In this document: positions 15,368 to 23,422 of the stretch, piece by piece
Position numbering within the stretch: the first letter of the stretch is position 1
Layout: every line of letters begins with the position of its first letter
NCBI GenBank assembly: GCA_030630585.1
Contig: DAOVMU010000001.1
Location: 1-34,807 of the forward strand
Length of the DNA stretch: 34,807 nt
DNA from: Candidatus Bathyarchaeota archaeon
Lineage (GTDB): Archaea; Thermoproteota; Bathyarchaeia; Bathyarchaeales; Bathycorpusculaceae
Direction of reading: 5' to 3'
Notes under the pieces: generated by a model
What the model saw: only the letters and a program-made list of their open reading frames with translations
Databases searched by the model: none
Told to the model about the DNA's origin: nothing
Translations under genes and position numbers: made by a program

Positions 15368-15536
15368 TTAGTCCGGTGTCCTCTTCTATTACCCGGAAAT
15401 CACCAATTGTCCAAAGTCACACAACTTCCACACCGACGGAGATGTCTCCCCCGCAAACCTCCCCTTTTCTCTAAGATGCGCATGCGCCTAAAACTTTAAG
15501 AACAAACTAGACGATGAATAGTTGGAGAGAATAAAC

Positions 15537-15848
15537 TTGGTCTACTGCTCTAAATGTGGATTCAAGAACGAGGATGATGCCGAGGTATGCAGTAAATGTG
15601 GAGCGTCTCTTCAGATATCTCGCATCGAAAGAAGACGAAGGGCGAAGCGTGTAGAAGATGAATGTTTTGGCTTGCCACACGGCGGTGCAATCGTAGGTCT
15701 CTTCATTGGCATAATAATAATACTCTGGGGCCTCACCCAACTGCCTGGACTACTGCCTGAAGAATTTAAGTTTTGGCCATGGATAATAGTCGTCTTTGGT
15801 GTATTGATTGCCGCTGGGGCTTTGTACGGCCTTACGCGCAGACAGTAA
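15537..15848 (+). CDS. Zinc-ribbon membrane protein
   Basis: A 103-aa protein with an N-terminal double-CxxC zinc ribbon (YCSKCGFKN...CSKCGASL), a basic linker (RRRRAKR) and two hydrophobic helices (AIVGLFIGIIIILWGL and FWPWIIVVFGVLIAAGALY). I prefer TTG 15537 (MVYCSKCG), nine bases after GGAG, because related archaeal proteins begin right before the first Cys; TTG 15522 is also in frame. The topology suggests a cytosolic zinc ribbon anchored to the membrane. The function is unknown. Confidence 0.7.
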   Translation: MVYCSKCGFKNEDDAEVCSKCGASLQISRIERRRRAKRVEDECFGLPHGGAIVGLFIGIIIILWGLTQLPGLLPEEFKFWPWIIVVFGVLIAAGALYGLTRRQ

Positions 15849-15947
15849 CCTATCCCTCTTTTTCTGCAACCACGAAAACCCGATGTGCAAATTGACCATC
15901 AACATCTTTAAAGGATGTCACCATACAACCAACGTGGGAAATTGCAC

Positions 15948-17372
15948 ATGAAAATTCTGTTTGTGGAGCCGCCAAGGGACTTTTGGTTTGTAATGGGAGA
16001 GTATCTCCCACCACCATACGGAATCATTCAGCTTGCTGCCTACCTTGAAAGAGAAGCCAAAGATGTTGAAATTGAAGTGTTGGACTGCACCCCTCAGAAC
16101 ATAGACTGGAAAGGGGTTGAAAGGAGAATTGAATCCTTCAATCCAGACATTGTGGCTGCCAGCGCATTCGCCACTTGCAATGTCTACTTGGTTCCCAGAA
16201 CCTTTGAAATCGCCAAAAAAACAAACCCTAACATACTCACAGTCACAGGAGGCCAGCATTTCACAGCAACAGCCCAAGAGAGCCTAGAAACATATCCTGA
16301 AATTGATGTTATCGTACGTGGGGAAGGTGAACAAACCCTAACAGAACTGGTCAAACAAGAAATGAAAAGGTCATCTTTTCTAAGGATAAAGGGAATCTCT
16401 TTCAGACACGATGGAAAAATCCTTCACAACTCCTCTAGACCACTGATTAAGGATTTAAACGAACTCCCCTATCCCGGTTACCATTTCGTCAAGGACCTTG
16501 TTCATAAATATCATTTCGCCGCGATGGCTGGTCGCAAAGCTCCTTATGCGTTAATTGAGGGTGCGAGAGGCTGTTCACACCGCTGTACATTTTGCACTCA
16601 GTGGCAACATTGGGGCGGAGTCTGGCGATTAAAGACACCTAAGCGAATCGCTGATGAGATAGAGTTTTGCTACAACAATTATGGAAGCAGATTCATCTGG
16701 CTAACAGACGATGATTTCGGTCCAGGCAATAGAGCAAGCATCCTCGCTGATGAACTCAATCACCGGGAAGTAGGAGACGATTTGATGTTGTTTTTACAAT
16801 GGAGATGCGATGACGTTATCAAGAACAAAGGCGTCTTGTCCAAGATGCGCAAGGCTGGCCTATACTGGGTTATGATGGGTGTGGAAAGCCCGAGGGGATC
16901 GACTCTTGAGAGTTTCAAGAAGGGTATAACCGCAGAAGAAGCAAAGAAGGCTGTTAAGTTACTGAAGGAGAATGATATTTTTGCACATGCAATGTTCGTG
17001 ATAGGTGACCGTAAAGACACAGCTGAGTCAATTGCGGATTTGAGAGTATTTGCTAACGAGTTAGATCCAGACTTTGCGATATTTACCGCTCTCACACCGT
17101 TTCCTGGAACCGAAATCTTCGAGGAAGCTAAACGTAATGGTTGGATTGAAGATTTCAATTTGTCGCATTACGACATGGCACACGCAATTATGCCGACGGA
17201 AACCTTATCAAGGAGAGAAGTGCAGGAAGAACTTTACAATTGCTATCGGAGCTTCTACGGTTCTTGGCGAAGAAGACTGGGAGGAGTATTTTCCAGTAAC
17301 AAATTAAAAAGACAGCTTTTCTGGCACATGATGAGAAAAGGCGTCGTAAGGCAATTCAAATCACTCTTTTAA
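15948..17372 (+). CDS. B12-binding-domain radical SAM protein
   Basis: The N-terminal roughly 150 aa form the Rossmann-like B12-binding domain (MKILFVEPPRD, VTGGQHFTA, VRGEGEQTL). It lacks the D-x-H-x-x-G cobalamin base-off motif, as is common in this group. The radical SAM domain has GCSHRCTFC (CxxxCxxC) and the family's LTDDDFG segment. The C-terminal SPASM-type Cys cluster is not seen. ATG 15948 gives the normal N-terminus; ATG 15915 adds 11 residues. Relatives modify or methylate lipids, hopanoids, peptides or cofactors; the substrate is not predictable here. Confidence 0.85.
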   Translation: MKILFVEPPRDFWFVMGEYLPPPYGIIQLAAYLEREAKDVEIEVLDCTPQNIDWKGVERRIESFNPDIVAASAFATCNVYLVPRTFEIAKKTNPNILTVTGGQHFTATAQESLETYPEIDVIVRGEGEQTLTELVKQEMKRSSFLRIKGISFRHDGKILHNSSRPLIKDLNELPYPGYHFVKDLVHKYHFAAMAGRKAPYALIEGARGCSHRCTFCTQWQHWGGVWRLKTPKRIADEIEFCYNNYGSRFIWLTDDDFGPGNRASILADELNHREVGDDLMLFLQWRCDDVIKNKGVLSKMRKAGLYWVMMGVESPRGSTLESFKKGITAEEAKKAVKLLKENDIFAHAMFVIGDRKDTAESIADLRVFANELDPDFAIFTALTPFPGTEIFEEAKRNGWIEDFNLSHYDMAHAIMPTETLSRREVQEELYNCYRSFYGSWRRRLGGVFSSNKLKRQLFWHMMRKGVVRQFKSLF

Positions 17373-17395
17373 AGCGACAAAACCGCGCACTTCGC

Positions 17396-18490
17396 CTACC
17401 TTCCTATTTCTAGAGTGTAGGGGCCCTTTGTGAATCTCTCTGCCTTGTTTTTCCCCACTGAAACCGTGTCTTCTATACGTATGCCTCCAAAACCTACAAT
17501 GTATATACCAGGCTCGATAGTCACAACGTTTCCAACTGTTAGTCTATCTTTACTTTCTCGATTCAGTGTTGGTGATTCATGAACTTCTAAGCCTACGCCG
17601 TGACCTAGACCGTGGACGAAATATTCGCCGTAGCCAGCGTCATCTATCACTTTTCTTGCAGTCGCATCTATGTTTTTTGCCTTTGCTTTGGATTTCACAT
17701 TTTGGAAGGCTTTCTCTTGAGCCATCTTGACAATTTCATAGATTTTCATTTGTTTAGTTAAAGGCTTTCCAGCCGTGATTGTTCGTGTCATGTCTGAACA
17801 ATAGAATTGGTAGGTAGCTCCTATGTCAACCACAACCAAGTCGCCTTTCTTTATTTTCCGGTGAGTGCAGCCTCCATGTGGAAACGCTGAACGGACTCCT
17901 GATACCACGATAGTTTTGAACGCTGTTCCCCAAGAACCTTTTTTACGCATTGCATACTCAATTTCCGCGGCAACTTCATATTCTCTTACGCCTGGCTTAA
18001 TTACTTCATAAGCGACTTTCATGCCTTCGCTTGTTAATTCTCCAGCTTTTTGCATAAGTTCAAGTTCTTCTTCATCTTTTACTTTGCGAAGCGCTCTTAC
18101 AGGTTCATTTTCAACCTTGATTTTGGCTATTCCTCTCAAAACTCTGCCGAGTTTCAGGTAGTCTGCAACGTGTGGAACACCTGCAATTGTGTCTAAGCCA
18201 AGCTGTTTAATTCTTGAGGCCTCGACTTTCTCGGCGATTTTAGTGGCCAAGTTCTCGCCTCGTTTGACTAGTTCAACCTTGAATCCTTTAGTTTTGGCTT
18301 TGACTTGTTCATAATTGACGCCGTAAACATAGATTATGCTTTCACCGGTTTTTGGAATAAGTACACATGATGCCCCTGGAGAACCTATGAAATACAAAAG
18401 GTTTGCTTCATTACCGATTAGAAACCCGTCCAAACCTTCTTTCTCAAAGGCTAATTGTTTCAAAGCTTCGACTCTTTTCAAGCTTTCCAC
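17396..18490 (-). CDS. pepQ: Xaa-Pro aminopeptidase, M24B family
   Basis: A 364-aa two-domain peptidase that cleaves X-Pro bonds. The N-terminal creatinase domain is followed by the metal-binding pita-bread domain with all five family ligands: Asp in VVVDIGAT, Asp in CSDMTRT, His in GLGHGVG, Glu in TIEPGIY and Glu in IRIEDTV. It is likely cytosolic; no signal peptide is seen. GTG 18490 and TTG 18481 are both possible starts, and AGGGTGG spaces better to the TTG. It converges with the radical SAM gene. Prolidase and aminopeptidase P cannot be separated by sequence alone. Confidence 0.88.
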   Translation of the reverse strand: MESLKRVEALKQLAFEKEGLDGFLIGNEANLLYFIGSPGASCVLIPKTGESIIYVYGVNYEQVKAKTKGFKVELVKRGENLATKIAEKVEASRIKQLGLDTIAGVPHVADYLKLGRVLRGIAKIKVENEPVRALRKVKDEEELELMQKAGELTSEGMKVAYEVIKPGVREYEVAAEIEYAMRKKGSWGTAFKTIVVSGVRSAFPHGGCTHRKIKKGDLVVVDIGATYQFYCSDMTRTITAGKPLTKQMKIYEIVKMAQEKAFQNVKSKAKAKNIDATARKVIDDAGYGEYFVHGLGHGVGLEVHESPTLNRESKDRLTVGNVVTIEPGIYIVGFGGIRIEDTVSVGKNKAERFTKGPYTLEIGR

Positions 18491-18690
18491 CCTGACAAAG
18501 AGATTCTTTGCTACCTCTTAACCTAAAACGTTTTTGTTTGCTCTTTGCTATGAACGTTGGAGATTCTTGAAATGATTTTCAGGTGTTCTGAAGATATCCT
18601 TTGAGTTTTTGAGGTTGGATGGTCATTCCCCCCAATCGTTAATAAGGGCAACAATAGAATAGACGGCAATTTGAGCCCCGCTAGCTAGTG

Positions 18691-19794
18691 TTAGAAGCCA
18701 AACGCGTTTATTATTATCGGAGCGTAAGTTAAGACTATTGCTCCTGCTATGACGGAGGCTATTTGACCGCCTACGTTTACCGCCATGGCATGTGGTAGAA
18801 GCCAATTGCTTGAATCTTCCTCTCTTCCAATTTTGTGGGCTGTTCTTGCCGCCATTGGAAAGGCGGATATGCCGCAGGCTCCAATTAATGGGTTCACTTT
18901 GCCTTTTGTTATTAAGGATGCGAGTTTGGCGACTAGAATTCCAGGGATTATGTTAAAGGTAAAGGCAACTAAGCCTAGAGCGAATATTGTGAGGGTGCTT
19001 GGAAGCAGAAATGCTTGTGCGCTCATTGTTCCACCTATTGTAAGCCCTAAAAGTATTGTTGTGACGTTTGCTATTTCGTTCTCAGCTGATTTTGCAAGCC
19101 TTTTTACGACGCCACTCTCTTTTATGAGGTTTCCAAACATTAAACAACCCATTAATGGAAGCCCAATGGGCGCTATGACTCCTGTTATGATAGTGACCGT
19201 TATTGGGAAAACTATTCGAATCGTCTTAGAATAAGCCTTGGGTTCATATTCCATTTTGATCAGTCTTTCCTTGCGGGTGGTCAACGCCTTAGAAATTGGG
19301 ATTTGAATGATTGGTACAAGAGCCATATAAGAATAGGCGCAGACCGTAATAGGTCCAAGCAAATCCTTAGCGAACCTTGAACTAACGAAAATAGCTGTAG
19401 GCCCGTCCATGGCTCCGATTATTCCAATACTTGACGCTTCATATGGAGTGAATCCCACAGCCAATGCACAGAGTATTGCCACAAAAATTCCAATATGCGC
19501 AGCTGCAGCCAATAGTAGAAACCAAGGTCGTTCTATTAACGCTCCGAAATCGCACATGGCACCAATCCCTATGAATAACAGGCAAGGAAATATCTCGGTT
19601 AAAATGCCAAAATCGTAGAGAAATCTCAGAATCCCGCCTTCACTCATAAGTCCTGAGTACGGAATGTTAACAAGCAACGCTCCGAAACCTATGGGAATCA
19701 ACAAAAGCGGTTCATACTGCTTTTTTATCGCCAAGTAAATTAGCACACAACCAACAAAAATCATTATTGCATTGCCCAGCGGAAAGGGAAGCAT
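18691..19794 (-). CDS. oadB: Sodium-translocating decarboxylase beta subunit
   Basis: A 367-aa integral membrane protein with about ten hydrophobic segments that carries out decarboxylation of carboxybiotin coupled to sodium export. Family motifs include IGAMDGPTAIF, with the conserved Asp of the re-entrant ion site, MGCLMFGNLIKESGV, and MAVNVGGQIASVIAGA at the C-terminus. It starts one base after the stop of the carboxyltransferase gene (TAG-T-ATG). Together with the biotin carrier and carboxyltransferase it makes a complete pump. Confidence 0.92.
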   Translation of the reverse strand: MLPFPLGNAIMIFVGCVLIYLAIKKQYEPLLLIPIGFGALLVNIPYSGLMSEGGILRFLYDFGILTEIFPCLLFIGIGAMCDFGALIERPWFLLLAAAAHIGIFVAILCALAVGFTPYEASSIGIIGAMDGPTAIFVSSRFAKDLLGPITVCAYSYMALVPIIQIPISKALTTRKERLIKMEYEPKAYSKTIRIVFPITVTIITGVIAPIGLPLMGCLMFGNLIKESGVVKRLAKSAENEIANVTTILLGLTIGGTMSAQAFLLPSTLTIFALGLVAFTFNIIPGILVAKLASLITKGKVNPLIGACGISAFPMAARTAHKIGREEDSSNWLLPHAMAVNVGGQIASVIAGAIVLTYAPIIINAFGF

Positions 19795-19795
19795 A

Positions 19796-21247
19796 CTAGT
19801 TTTTCACCCTCCTAATTGCTACTTCGTAGTCTTCACCGTTGAGAGTGACTCTAAACCTTCTTCCAAGCATTTCAGCTTCTAAGGGAAGCTCATCTGACGT
19901 AAACTCCGGCTTGGCTTGACCGCTTAAGAAGTTTTTTGTTTCTTCTGGAAACAGGGCATAGGAAATCACATCTTCTTCTTTTGTTAGCAGCTGTAAATCC
20001 TCAAGTTCGTCTCTACATTTCTTATACATAGGTTCCAAGAGGTCTGCAGGTCTACAATCTATAATTTCATCACGCCAGTTTGAACCTAAAATCTTCTTGC
20101 AGATCTCTTCTGAAATTTGCACTGGTGGATTCCCATACATCCCCCTAACATAATTTTTTGTTTCTTCCAAAACACGTTTGTATCTCCCGAAACGAACGTT
20201 CATGACTGCCTGCACTCCAACTATCTGACTTGTCGGCGTAACCAGTGGTGGCCAACCAAGATCTTTCTGAACATAGTGCGTTTCCTCTAAAACCTCGTAG
20301 TATTTATCCACTGCACCAAACCGTTCCAGTTGGATTATGAGGTTTGAAAGCATTCCGCCAGGTATTTGATGCACAATAACCGATGGGTCCACCATCATTG
20401 CCTGTTCTCTATGCAGATGCCCATATTTTTTCCACACCTTCAGGAAGTATTTTCTACATTCCATCAACAGATCAATATCATAACCCGTATCGTAAGGAGT
20501 ATCCCTAAGAGCAACTACGATAGATTCTGTCGGCGGATGCCCAGCTCCTCCTGAAATTGGCGACATTGCACAGTCCAGTATGTCTACGCCTGCCTCGCAC
20601 GCCTTCATGTAGGAAAGCATAGTCATTCCAGAAGTTGTGTGCGAGTGTAACCCTATTGGCACTCTTATTTCTTCTTTGCAGGCACGAATTATTTCGTATG
20701 CCCTGGATGGTGAAACCATTCCAGCCATATCTTTAAGACAAAGGGAATCACATCCCATTTCTTCGAGTTTCTTGAAAGTATTCACGTAGTATTCGACTGT
20801 ATGAACTGGAGAAATCGTGTAGCATAGGCTGCCTTGAGCGTGAGCACCTACTTTTTGAACAGTCTCTATTGGCACCTTCAGGTTTCTCAAGTCGTTTAAG
20901 GCGTCAAATATTCTGAAGTAGTCAACGCCATCTTTGTGAGCGTATTCTATGAACTTTTGAACTATGTCGTCTGGAAAGTTGCGGTATGCCACTATGTTCA
21001 TGGCTCTTTCAAGCATCTGCATGGGCGTGTTGGGCATTTGCTCTTTAAGTGTTTTAAGGCGTTCCCAAGGGTCTTCAGCTAAGTATCGAAGGCAAACGTC
21101 AAAGGTTGCTCCTCCCCAAACCTCTAATGCGAAAAATCCTACCTTGTCTATGGTTTTTGTTATTGGAAGCATGTCTTCTGTTCTCATACGTGTTGCAAGT
21201 AGCGACTGATGAGCGTCCCTGAAAATAAGATCGGTTATTTGCACCAT
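19796..21247 (-). CDS. oadA: Oxaloacetate decarboxylase alpha / pyruvate carboxylase subunit B carboxyltransferase
   Basis: The carboxyltransferase that moves CO2 from oxaloacetate to biotin. It has FRDAHQSLLATRMRTEDM at the N-terminus, with the metal Asp, CLKDMAG with the Lys that is carbamylated in the family, and the metal-binding HSHTTSG. The conserved biotin-binding C-terminal domain is not fused; the protein ends in RRFRVTLNGEDYEVAIRR, the linker-type hairpin that also opens the separate biotin carrier. ATG 21247 has GGTGA seven bases upstream. No biotin carboxylase (pycA) is in the window, so decarboxylation with OadB is more likely than pyruvate carboxylation. Confidence 0.9.
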   Translation of the reverse strand: MVQITDLIFRDAHQSLLATRMRTEDMLPITKTIDKVGFFALEVWGGATFDVCLRYLAEDPWERLKTLKEQMPNTPMQMLERAMNIVAYRNFPDDIVQKFIEYAHKDGVDYFRIFDALNDLRNLKVPIETVQKVGAHAQGSLCYTISPVHTVEYYVNTFKKLEEMGCDSLCLKDMAGMVSPSRAYEIIRACKEEIRVPIGLHSHTTSGMTMLSYMKACEAGVDILDCAMSPISGGAGHPPTESIVVALRDTPYDTGYDIDLLMECRKYFLKVWKKYGHLHREQAMMVDPSVIVHQIPGGMLSNLIIQLERFGAVDKYYEVLEETHYVQKDLGWPPLVTPTSQIVGVQAVMNVRFGRYKRVLEETKNYVRGMYGNPPVQISEEICKKILGSNWRDEIIDCRPADLLEPMYKKCRDELEDLQLLTKEEDVISYALFPEETKNFLSGQAKPEFTSDELPLEAEMLGRRFRVTLNGEDYEVAIRRVKN

Positions 21248-21252
21248 AAGAT

Positions 21253-21474
21253 TCACCTAGTCTCCATTTTCTCAACTTTTTCTCTAAGCTCCCTAACAAT
21301 GGAATCTAGCTCATCAATTTTCTTTTCGAGTTCGTTCGTTTTCTTCAGCAATGTTTCAAGGTTTTTCGGAAGCTTTGCGGCTGAAGCTGTTTTGGCTGGG
21401 CAAGGCTTGGCAAGATGGATCGCTATTGCTGCTGAGAGAGCGGCTGCTTCCTTCTTGCTGATTTCGGTTGCTAT
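21253..21474 (-). CDS. 73-aa coiled-coil protein of the sodium-pump operon, ATA start
   Basis: The frame 21474-21253 reads M(ATA)ATEISKKEAAALSAAIAI and ends LREKVEKMETR, directly before the carboxyltransferase start. The first part resembles the A/I-rich helix of delta/epsilon subunits of sodium-pump decarboxylases (weak, by eye); the last 35 residues (LLKKTNELEKKIDELDSIV) have coiled-coil heptads. No ATG/GTG/TTG exists in this frame. ATA 21474 lies seven bases after GGGAGG and overlaps the previous stop as ATAG. Composition and operon position support a real gene. It may hold the complex together. Confidence 0.6.
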   Translation of the reverse strand: MATEISKKEAAALSAAIAIHLAKPCPAKTASAAKLPKNLETLLKKTNELEKKIDELDSIVRELREKVEKMETR

Positions 21475-21671
21475 TTTTCTTCCTCCCTGATGCCACTCTT
21501 GTGAAACGTAGTTACCTCAATTATCGGTTTGTTGTAGATTGAGCAGCAAACCTTGATTATATCAAATTCCGGATTGATTTCAGGAATCACCTTCTCTTGT
21601 CTGCGGCACTTGTAAACGTCTACAATTTCTCTACATTCAGAGCAATACAGGTTGTAACCAAGTGTTTTCAT
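21471..21671 (-). CDS. Small Cys-containing protein of the sodium-pump operon
   Basis: 66 aa from ATG 21671 (MKTLGYNLYCSECREIVDVYKCRR); upstream TTG 21692 would overlap the biotin carrier stop. It has CxxC (YCSEC), a Cys in YKCRRQ and a CC pair, so zinc or iron-sulfur binding is plausible. It sits between the biotin carrier and the 73-aa gene. I do not recognise the family. The gene order suggests an accessory to the decarboxylase. Confidence 0.6.
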   Translation of the reverse strand: MKTLGYNLYCSECREIVDVYKCRRQEKVIPEINPEFDIIKVCCSIYNKPIIEVTTFHKSGIREEEK

Positions 21672-21684
21672 GATGTCCACAGTT

Positions 21685-22320
21685 CTAACCAATTGAAACT
21701 AGGATGTCACCATCTTTCACGGAATCACCCTCTGACACATTTATTTCCTTTACAATGCCAGACACAGTGCTTTCGATGGCGTTTTCCATTTTCATAGTTT
21801 CCAACACGATGACTGTGCTTCCTTTTTCAACTTTGCTTCCAACCTTAACTGCCACCTTGACAACCGTTCCTTGCATCGGCGCGGTTATAACTTCCTTTTT
21901 CTCCTTTACAGCTTCCTTAGAAACGGTGACATCTTCCTTAACCTCCAAAGGAGGTTTCACCTCACCTCCCTCAAATCTCTCTACTTTGACCCTGTATTCT
22001 TCACCGCCCACAATGACTTTAAGTTCTTCACCAATCTCAAACGAAGACTCAACTTCTTCAAATTCCTTTCCAACAGTTCCTAAATCTACAATCTTCACCT
22101 CATGCTCTTCGCCATTAAGCCTAATCCTGAAAGCTCTGGCTCCAGTGTCTCCAACACCCTTTTGCCCTGTTTCTTTGGTTAGCGGTACCTCAACTTCCCC
22201 AATCATCTCCCTTTCAAAAATTCTTTTGAGAGCAACACACGCCAACGCAATCACAGCTAAGGAGGAAAATACGCTAACCACACCAATCAATGTTATGAGC
22301 AAACCAAACCCCAAATTCAT
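21685..22320 (-). CDS. OadG-type membrane anchor fused to biotin carboxyl carrier protein
   Basis: The first roughly 36 residues (LGFGLLITLIGVVSVFSSLAVIALA) form one membrane helix typical of the gamma subunit OadG. Residues about 62-115 carry two similar beta hairpins (FRIRLNGEEHEVKIV and LKVIVGGEEYRVKVE). An acidic/Lys-rich linker follows. The C-terminal roughly 75 aa are a biotinyl domain with the biotinylation motif ETMKMENAI. The helix would tie the biotin domain to OadB and the carboxyltransferase. The 211-aa fusion combines roles that are on separate chains in many bacteria. Confidence 0.85.
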   Translation of the reverse strand: MNLGFGLLITLIGVVSVFSSLAVIALACVALKRIFEREMIGEVEVPLTKETGQKGVGDTGARAFRIRLNGEEHEVKIVDLGTVGKEFEEVESSFEIGEELKVIVGGEEYRVKVERFEGGEVKPPLEVKEDVTVSKEAVKEKKEVITAPMQGTVVKVAVKVGSKVEKGSTVIVLETMKMENAIESTVSGIVKEINVSEGDSVKDGDILVSIG

Positions 22321-22412
22321 TAACTCTAATCCTCTTCCAAAGTGCAGAAAGAAGGTATTCTACCACGTTGATTAATAAGTTTCGTAAAATCAGCAGCATG
22401 GTACGCGCAGTA

Positions 22413-23207
22413 TTATGCTTGCAGAGAAACATCTCCAACGAAAAAGCGCCTTATAGTTCCATCTTCAAGCCGCAGAACTAAGGCACCTTCATTATCAACG
22501 TCTAAGGCGAAACCGATCAATTTTTCGGTGCGACCTGTGATTTCCACCTGACGACCCAGAAAACCAGCATAATTTTTCCAATCCTCAAGAACGGGATCAA
22601 ATCCTTCCTTTAGGAAAAGTTCGTAAAGATTCTCCAGTCTTTCAAGCAAAGTCCTGAACAGCTTTTCTAGATGGATTTTTCGACCGAGCTCGTTTTCAAG
22701 TGAAGTGGCAACTTTTCCCAGTTGCTCTGGTAGTGCCTTTTCTACGTCGAAGTTTGCGTTGACTCCTACACCTACTACGACGAAATTAACGGTTTCGCCT
22801 ATCGTATTCATTTCTGCGAGTATACCGCAGATTTTCCGTCCGTTCACCAGCACGTCGTTGGGCCACTTAGTCTCCGCATTTAAGCCGAATACTTCACGTA
22901 AAACCTGAGTAACAGCTAATCCAGCCACAAACGTGAGTTTGGAGGCTTCTCTAGGGTTGAGCTTAGGTCTAAGAATTAGGGAAAACCACAACCCGCCTGT
23001 TGGGGAATCCCATCTTCTGCCAAGTCTTCCCCGCCCCCTTGTTTGAGTTGCTGCAATTACTACAGTTCCTTCTTCTGCGCCGTACGTGGCCAGTTTCTTA
23101 GCCCATTCGTTTGTCGACTTAGACCTGCAGGAAAAGAGGATGCTTCTTCCCACACGTTTGGTGCACAAACCATCTTGAAGCTGGTTTACCTTCAGCTTTG
23201 CTGACAT
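22413..23207 (-). CDS. birA: Biotin-protein ligase (BirA-type)
   Basis: This attaches biotin to the carrier Lys, here the one encoded just downstream at 21685-22320. The core motifs are present: SKSTNEWAKKL, the GRGRLGRRWDSPTGGLWFS biotinyl-AMP loop, and ETKWPNDVLVNGRKICGILAE. There is no N-terminal DNA-binding helix-turn-helix, so it is a monofunctional ligase. ATG 23207 (MSAKLKVNQ) is preferred over GTG 23228. It is the first gene of the stretch, 92 bases upstream of the biotin carrier and likely co-regulated with it. Confidence 0.88.
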   Translation of the reverse strand: MSAKLKVNQLQDGLCTKRVGRSILFSCRSKSTNEWAKKLATYGAEEGTVVIAATQTRGRGRLGRRWDSPTGGLWFSLILRPKLNPREASKLTFVAGLAVTQVLREVFGLNAETKWPNDVLVNGRKICGILAEMNTIGETVNFVVVGVGVNANFDVEKALPEQLGKVATSLENELGRKIHLEKLFRTLLERLENLYELFLKEGFDPVLEDWKNYAGFLGRQVEITGRTEKLIGFALDVDNEGALVLRLEDGTIRRFFVGDVSLQA

Positions 23208-23360
23208 GCTGTCTACCACTACGAACACTTAAACGACCTGAGCATATTAAATTAAAAAGCCAAGAATCCTTCAAAGAAGTACCGCACCAGGATTCAGGTC
23301 ACCCTAGGCTAATCCTTCATTGTTTAGTTCTTGGCATCATAGAGCATTAGATAGATACAT

Positions 23361-23371
23361 TAATATATTTA
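23361..23371 (+). promoter_or_regulatory. Box A-like promoter of the AOR operon
   Basis: TAATATATTTA at 23361-23371 is the strongest TATA-like element in the window. The start site would be near 23390, giving a leader of about 30 bases that contains GGAGG (23411-23415). Confidence 0.5.
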
Positions 23372-23422
23372 TCTCCATAATTTCTTTATTTCCATTACGC
23401 ATCAATAAAAGGAGGAAAATGT

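Larger units (their letters stand above)
14930..15521. other. Gene-poor stretch with purine-rich hairpin and decayed frame
   Basis: About 590 bases without a convincing intact gene. It holds the long inverted repeat at 15068-15141 and a reading frame without a good start at 15173-15367 on the minus strand. The flanks look like ordinary intergenic sequence, with a TGGTTAAAACT element at about 15045 that could drive transcription across the hairpin. Confidence 0.5.

Noticed and set aside
18623..18805. A minus-strand frame ending LASGAQIAVYSIVALINDWGE after oadB
   Set aside because: The tail looks membrane-like, but most of the frame overlaps oadB in another frame and there is no start near the tail. 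I left it as 3' sequence.
21704..22375. A 223-codon plus-strand frame opposite the biotin carrier
   Set aside because: Its Ser/Thr/Pro-rich product is the mirror of the Glu/Lys/Val-rich biotin carrier, which has a clear biotinylation motif on the minus strand.
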